Origin: Clostridiales bacterium
Lineage (GTDB): Bacteria > Bacillota_A > Clostridia > Oscillospirales > Oscillospiraceae
Length of the DNA: 26,372 bases
Reading direction: 5' to 3'
NCBI GenBank assembly: GCA_022777455.1
Contig: JALFGI010000140.1
Span: 1-26,372, forward strand
Shown here piece by piece: positions 22,745 through 26,372 of this stretch. The notes beneath the pieces are model-generated. The model made no database searches. It saw only the letters and a program-made list of their open reading frames with translations, and was not told the origin of the DNA. The position numbers and the translations under genes were made by a program. The first letter of the stretch is position 1. Each line of letters starts with the position of its first letter.

Positions 22745-24583
22745 ATGTGCGGAATTGTTGGTTTTTCGGGGCATCAAAGCGCCGCTCCCATTTTGCTGGA
22801 GGGGCTTTCCAAGCTGGAATACAGAGGCTATGACTCCGCAGGCATCGCGGTTCGGGACGGTTCAGGCGACCCGGTGGTGGTGAAGGCCAAGGGCCGGCTG
22901 AAAATTCTGGCCGAGAAAACCAACGGCGGCATGGCGGTGCCCGGCTGCTGCGGCATCGGCCACACCCGCTGGGCCACCCATGGTGAACCCAGTGAAAACA
23001 ACGCCCATCCCCATTGCAGTGAGGACATGAATGTGGTGGGTGTGCACAACGGCATCATCGAATCCTACCAGGAGATCAAAGAAAAGCTCACCCGGAAGGG
23101 TTATCATTTCTACAGCCAGACCGACACCGAGGCGCTGATCAACTATGTGGATTACTACTACAAAAAATACCACATGGGGCCCATCGACGCCCTGGCCAAA
23201 ACCATGGTGCGCATTCGGGGCTCCTATGCTCTGGCGGTGATGTTCAAGGACTACCCCGGTGAGATTTATGTTGCCCGGAAGGACAGCCCCATGATCATCG
23301 GCGTGGAGGACGGAGAGTCCTACCTGGCCTCCGACGTGCCCGCTATTTTAAAGTATACCCGAAATGTGTATTATATCGGCAATATGGAAATGGCCCGGCT
23401 GTCCGGCGGAGACGTGACCTTCTTCAACCTGGACGGTGATATCATTGAAAAGCCCCTGACGGAAATCAAGTGGGACGCCGAAGCCGCCGAAAAGGGCGGC
23501 TACGAGCACTTCATGATGAAGGAGATTCATGAGCAGCCCCGGGCGGTGCAGGACACCATCCATTCCGTGGTAAAGGACGGGGCCATTGACCTGTCGGGTT
23601 TGGGCATTGAGGAAGAATTCGTTCAAAATCTGGACACGTTGCACATCGTGGCCTGCGGCTCTGCCTACCATGTAGGGGTGGCCGCCCAGTATGTGCTGGA
23701 GGATCTGGCCAAGGTGCGGGTACGGGTGGAGCTGGCCTCGGAATTCCGCTACCGCAGTCCCTTGCTGCGCAAGGAGGATCTGGTCATCGTCATCAGCCAG
23801 TCCGGTGAGACCGCCGACAGCCTGGCCGCCCTGCGGGAAGCCAAAGGTCAGGGCGTCAAAACCCTGGGTATTGTGAACGTGGTGGGCAGCACCATCGCCC
23901 GGGAGGCAGACAATGTGTTCTACACCCTGGCCGGCCCGGAGATCGCCGTGGCCACCACCAAGGCCTACTCCGCCCAACTGGCGGCCTGCTACCTGCTGGC
24001 GGTGGAATTTGGCCGGATGCGGGGGCAGATTCCGGCGGAGGAATACAGCCGCCTGATCGATGAAATGGAGCAGCTGCCGGAGAAAATGGAGCGGGTACTC
24101 CAGGACCAGGAGCGAATCCAATGGTTTGCCAGCAAGTTCTCCGCTGCCCATGATATTTTCTATCTGGGCCGGGGCCTGGACTATGCCACCGGGTTGGAAG
24201 GCAGCCTGAAGATGAAGGAAATCAGCTATATCCACAGCGAGGCCTACGCCGCAGGCGAACTGAAGCACGGCACCATCAGCCTGATTGAGCCGGGCACGCT
24301 GGTGGTAGGCGTTCTGACCCAGGGCAGACTGTACGAAAAGATGCTGAGCAATCTGGTGGAGGTAAAAAGCCGGGGCGCTTACCTGATGGGCCTGACCACC
24401 TACGGAAATTACAACATCGAGGACACCGTGGACTTCACCGTCTATATTCCCAAAACGGACGAGCATTTCACCGCCTCCCTGGCCGTCATCCCCCTGCAGC
24501 TCATGGGCTACTACGTCAGCGTGGCCCGGGGCCTGGATGTGGATAAGCCCCGGAATCTGGCCAAATCCGTCACGGTGGAATAA
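22745..24583 (+). CDS. glmS: Glutamine--fructose-6-phosphate aminotransferase (isomerizing)
   Basis: This 612-residue cytosolic enzyme makes glucosamine 6-phosphate from fructose 6-phosphate and glutamine, the entry step to UDP-GlcNAc and peptidoglycan. The N-terminal glutaminase begins MCGIVGF with catalytic Cys2 and has RWATHG. Two SIS sugar-isomerase domains follow at about residues 285-420 and 455-600, with the conserved C-terminus KPRNLAKSVTVE. The ribosome binding site (AGAGAGG) is moderate. The gene is alone on its transcript, with repeat copy D directly after its stop. The hexosamine link to the nearby chitobiose-phosphorylase-like gene is suggestive only. Confidence 0.98.
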   Translation: MCGIVGFSGHQSAAPILLEGLSKLEYRGYDSAGIAVRDGSGDPVVVKAKGRLKILAEKTNGGMAVPGCCGIGHTRWATHGEPSENNAHPHCSEDMNVVGVHNGIIESYQEIKEKLTRKGYHFYSQTDTEALINYVDYYYKKYHMGPIDALAKTMVRIRGSYALAVMFKDYPGEIYVARKDSPMIIGVEDGESYLASDVPAILKYTRNVYYIGNMEMARLSGGDVTFFNLDGDIIEKPLTEIKWDAEAAEKGGYEHFMMKEIHEQPRAVQDTIHSVVKDGAIDLSGLGIEEEFVQNLDTLHIVACGSAYHVGVAAQYVLEDLAKVRVRVELASEFRYRSPLLRKEDLVIVISQSGETADSLAALREAKGQGVKTLGIVNVVGSTIAREADNVFYTLAGPEIAVATTKAYSAQLAACYLLAVEFGRMRGQIPAEEYSRLIDEMEQLPEKMERVLQDQERIQWFASKFSAAHDIFYLGRGLDYATGLEGSLKMKEISYIHSEAYAAGELKHGTISLIEPGTLVVGVLTQGRLYEKMLSNLVEVKSRGAYLMGLTTYGNYNIEDTVDFTVYIPKTDEHFTASLAVIPLQLMGYYVSVARGLDVDKPRNLAKSVTVE

Positions 24584-24586
24584 GCG

Positions 24587-24831
24587 AAATGATCATTTGG
24601 CGAACCTGAACCGACGCACCCCCTTGGCTCCCCCAAGGGGGTGCCACCGTATCTTGGCTCCCCTGGGGGAGCTGGCTGCCCCGCAAGGGGCGCCCCTGAG
24701 AGGGCCAGTATGGCGTGATTTCGGCTGCCATGATCTTACTGCGGTACCCTCTCAGTCAGCCTGTTCGGCTGCCAGCTCTCCCAAAGGGAGAGCCAAGGGC
24801 GTTGCCGCGCCAGTGCGATAAACAACAATTT
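24587..24831. repeat. Palindromic MITE-like repeat, copy D
   Basis: This belongs to the same family and orientation as copy A, starting 4 bases after the glmS stop. The tips are degraded (AAATGATCATTTGGCG at 24587-24602; AAACAACAATTT at 24820-24831). The left module is partly duplicated: CTTGGCTCCCC occurs at 24623 and again at 24653, each with its own hairpin. The right module (CCCTCTCAGTCAGCCTG to AGCCAAGG, about 24747-24798) is intact. The middle word ATCTTACTGCGGTA is shared with copy B. The hairpins may terminate glmS transcription. Confidence 0.8.
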
Positions 24832-24988
24832 GAATTTTCAGCGCAGACTTATGATACAGCCGTTCTGCCGGCTGCAGGGGGATAGCACTTCAAAGCGGCG
24901 CGCCGCCTTCATCCAACCTGCCCAAAAACCTTCTTCCCGCGGCGCGGATATTTTCCGCACCCACGATGCCCAAAAACGCAAAATTTTC
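24832..24988. other. Non-coding stretch between repeat D and the greA promoter
   Basis: I see no convincing gene or conserved RNA here. It contains a 12-bp self-complementary GC run (GCGGCGCGCCGC, 24895-24906) of unknown meaning. Open frames here are short and lack ribosome binding sites. Confidence 0.5.
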
Positions 24989-25017
24989 TTGACTATGGGG
25001 TGAAATCCGCCTATAAT
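24989..25017 (+). promoter_or_regulatory. Sigma-A promoter of the greA-lysS operon
   Basis: TTGACT (24989-24994) and a perfect TATAAT (25012-25017) are 17 bases apart. The leader is about 38 bases, with AGAAAGGA before the greA ATG. There is no room for a T-box. Confidence 0.9.
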
Positions 25018-25061
25018 GGTGGGAGCTATGAGTATTTCCATCTAAGAAAGGATTTTGAAAT

Positions 25062-25538
25062 ATGGCTAAGGAATACAAGATTACAAGTCTGCGTCTGGCT
25101 GACCTGGAAAAAGAACTGAACTACCTGAAGACCACCCGTGAACGGGAAGTTGCCGCCATGATTGCGGAAGCCCGCTCCTACGGTGACTTGTCCGAAAACT
25201 CCGAGTACGATGCCGCCAAGAACGAGCAGGCCAAGCTCTATGGCCGCATTGCCGAAATCGAGGACGTGCTGTCCCACGCCACCATTATCGAGGACGAGAA
25301 CGAGGCCACCGGCCGGGTGGGTCTGGGCTGCACCGTGGTGGTGGAAGACGAGAGCGGCAAGCGAACCACCTACCGCATCACCGGTTCTCAGGAAGCCAAC
25401 CCCATGGAGTTTAAGCTCTCCGACGACTCCCCCTTCGGTCGTGCCGTGGTTGGCAAGGCTGCCGGTGAAAGCTTCATCGTCAACGCCCCCGCCGGCTCCT
25501 TCACCATGAAGGTGATTGAAGTCTCCCGGGAGGGTTAA
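25062..25538 (+). CDS. greA: Transcription elongation factor GreA
   Basis: This 158-residue factor rescues backtracked RNA polymerase by stimulating cleavage of the nascent RNA. The N-terminal coiled coil (about residues 8-75) carries the acidic tip GDLSENSEYD with D42 and E45, and the C-terminal FKBP-like domain ends VIEVSREG. Length and motifs are standard for the family. It is the first gene of an operon with lysS, whose ATG lies 3 bases after the TAA. This gene order is common in Firmicutes. Confidence 0.97.
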   Translation: MAKEYKITSLRLADLEKELNYLKTTREREVAAMIAEARSYGDLSENSEYDAAKNEQAKLYGRIAEIEDVLSHATIIEDENEATGRVGLGCTVVVEDESGKRTTYRITGSQEANPMEFKLSDDSPFGRAVVGKAAGESFIVNAPAGSFTMKVIEVSREG

Positions 25539-25541
25539 GCG

Positions 25542-26372
25542 ATGGCAAAGTTTGTACCCCAGGCGGAGCTGCCTGTTTCTGAGCAGGCCCAGATCCGACG
25601 TGAGAAACTCGCCGCCCTCCAGGCCGAGGGCCGTGATCCCTTTCAGATTACCAAGTTTGATTTCAATGCCGACTCCGCTGCCATCAAGGCAGATTACGAA
25701 GGCTTCGAGGGCAAGACTGTCCGGGTTGCCGGCCGCCTGATGAGCAAGCGCGGTCAGGGCAAGGTCATGTTCTGCGATCTGCAGGATTCCACCGGCCGCA
25801 TTCAGCTGTTTGTCAAAATCGATGAAATGGGCGAGGAAGAGTATGGCCGTTTCAAGAAGAACGACATCGGCGATATCGTTGGCGTGGAGGGTGAGATTTT
25901 CAAAACCAAAACCGAGGAAATCTCCATCCGTACCCGGAGCATCCAGCTGCTGAGCAAGTCTCTGCTGCCCCTGCCCGAGAAGTTCCATGGCCTGACCGAC
26001 AAGGAGACGCGCTATCGTCAGCGTTATGTCGACCTGATCGTCAACCCCGAGGTCAAGCGCAACTTCATCATCCGCTCGCAGTTCATCAAGCATCTGCGGG
26101 ATTATCTGGACAACATGGGCTATATCGAGGTCGAGACGCCGGTGCTGAACACCATCGCCGGCGGCGCGGCGGCACGCCCGTTCATCACGCACCACAACAC
26201 GCTCGACATCGATATGTACATGCGCATCGCGACCGAGCTGCCGCTCAAGCGGCTGATCGTCGGCGGGATGGATCGCGTGTATGAGGTGGGCCGTATTTTC
26301 CGCAACGAGGGCATGGACCCGAAGCACAACCCCGAGTTCACGACCGTCGAGCTGTATCAGGCGTATGCCGAT
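25542..26372 (+). CDS. lysS: Lysyl-tRNA synthetase, class II (3' end outside window)
   Basis: 277 codons are visible of about 500. The enzyme charges tRNA-Lys in the cytosol. An OB-fold anticodon-binding domain (about residues 55-150) is followed by the start of the class II catalytic core, with YIEVETPVL and motif 2 ([17 protein letters not shown]). The start at 25542 directly follows greA, with CGGGAGGG upstream inside its 3' end. Codon choice changes abruptly near 26020: before it Thr, Pro and Ser avoid NCG codons, and after it ACG, CCG, GCG and TCG predominate, although the frame and family signature are unbroken. Confidence 0.96.
   Translation, partial: MAKFVPQAELPVSEQAQIRREKLAALQAEGRDPFQITKFDFNADSAAIKADYEGFEGKTVRVAGRLMSKRGQGKVMFCDLQDSTGRIQLFVKIDEMGEEEYGRFKKNDIGDIVGVEGEIFKTKTEEISIRTRSIQLLSKSLLPLPEKFHGLTDKETRYRQRYVDLIVNPEVKRNFIIRSQFIKHLRDYLDNMGYIEVETPVLNTIAGGAAARPFITHHNTLDIDMYMRIATELPLKRLIVGGMDRVYEVGRIFRNEGMDPKHNPEFTTVELYQAYAD

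Noticed and set aside
24537..24821. Open frame overlapping the glmS end and repeat D
   Set aside because: It consists of out-of-frame glmS plus repeat sequence; the repeats carry no conserved protein across copies.
24989..25061. T-box or other amino-acid leader before greA-lysS
   Set aside because: The leader is about 38 nt and holds no specifier stem or terminator; the promoter is a plain sigma-A type.
25026..26327. Long minus-strand open frame (433 codons) opposite greA and lysS
   Set aside because: greA and lysS are unmistakable on the plus strand with promoter and ribosome binding sites; the opposite frame shows no recognisable protein.

Overview
The window is a GC-rich stretch from a Gram-positive anaerobe of the class Clostridia, probably Oscillospirales-like. 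The reasons are the single-chain long-form PurL, strong AGGAGG-type ribosome binding sites, near-consensus sigma-A promoters with 17-bp spacers, a QueT-type ECF transporter, a YesM/YesN two-component system next to LplBC-type sugar permeases, and a greA-lysS pair. This placement is inferred from gene content; no 16S gene is present.

Layout. 1-3555 (+) is the 3' part of purL, cut by the window start and closed by a strong terminator. 3716-4384 (+) is an XRE regulator with a GyrI-like ligand domain. On the minus strand, 4614-5123 is queT behind a preQ1-I-like riboswitch leader with two terminator hairpins in series. 5308-7616 (-) is a two-gene ABC transporter whose promoter carries a textbook MerR-type operator (19-bp spacer with a perfect 9-bp inverted repeat). 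7934-9771 (-) holds an alpha/beta hydrolase overlapping a GNAT-histidine phosphatase fusion, behind a promoter with a perfect palindrome at the predicted +1.

9902-21712 (-) is the centrepiece, a co-directional carbohydrate locus in three transcription units. One encodes a GH94 disaccharide phosphorylase and a phosphohexomutase. The next encodes a histidine kinase, a lipoprotein solute-binding protein and an AraC-type response regulator. The last encodes two LplB/LplC-type permeases and a second solute-binding protein. Together they would sense an oligosaccharide outside the cell, import it with an ATPase encoded elsewhere, split it by phosphorolysis and interconvert the sugar phosphate. The GH94 protein looks most like N,N'-diacetylchitobiose phosphorylases, so a GlcNAc disaccharide is a reasonable guess for the substrate.

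21863-22519 (-) is a TRIC/UPF0126 membrane protein, divergent from glmS (22745-24583, +). 25062-25538 greA and 25542-26372 lysS (cut by the window end) form an operon. Within lysS, codon choice changes abruptly near 26020, which suggests recombination or an assembly join.

Four MITE-like palindromic elements (4391-4607, 7722-7936, 17535-17825, 24587-24831) each sit directly at the 3' end of a gene. Three belong to one family built of two inverted hairpin modules. The fourth has a different interior but the same terminal sequence. I saw no rRNA, tRNA, CRISPR array, transposase or phage gene.
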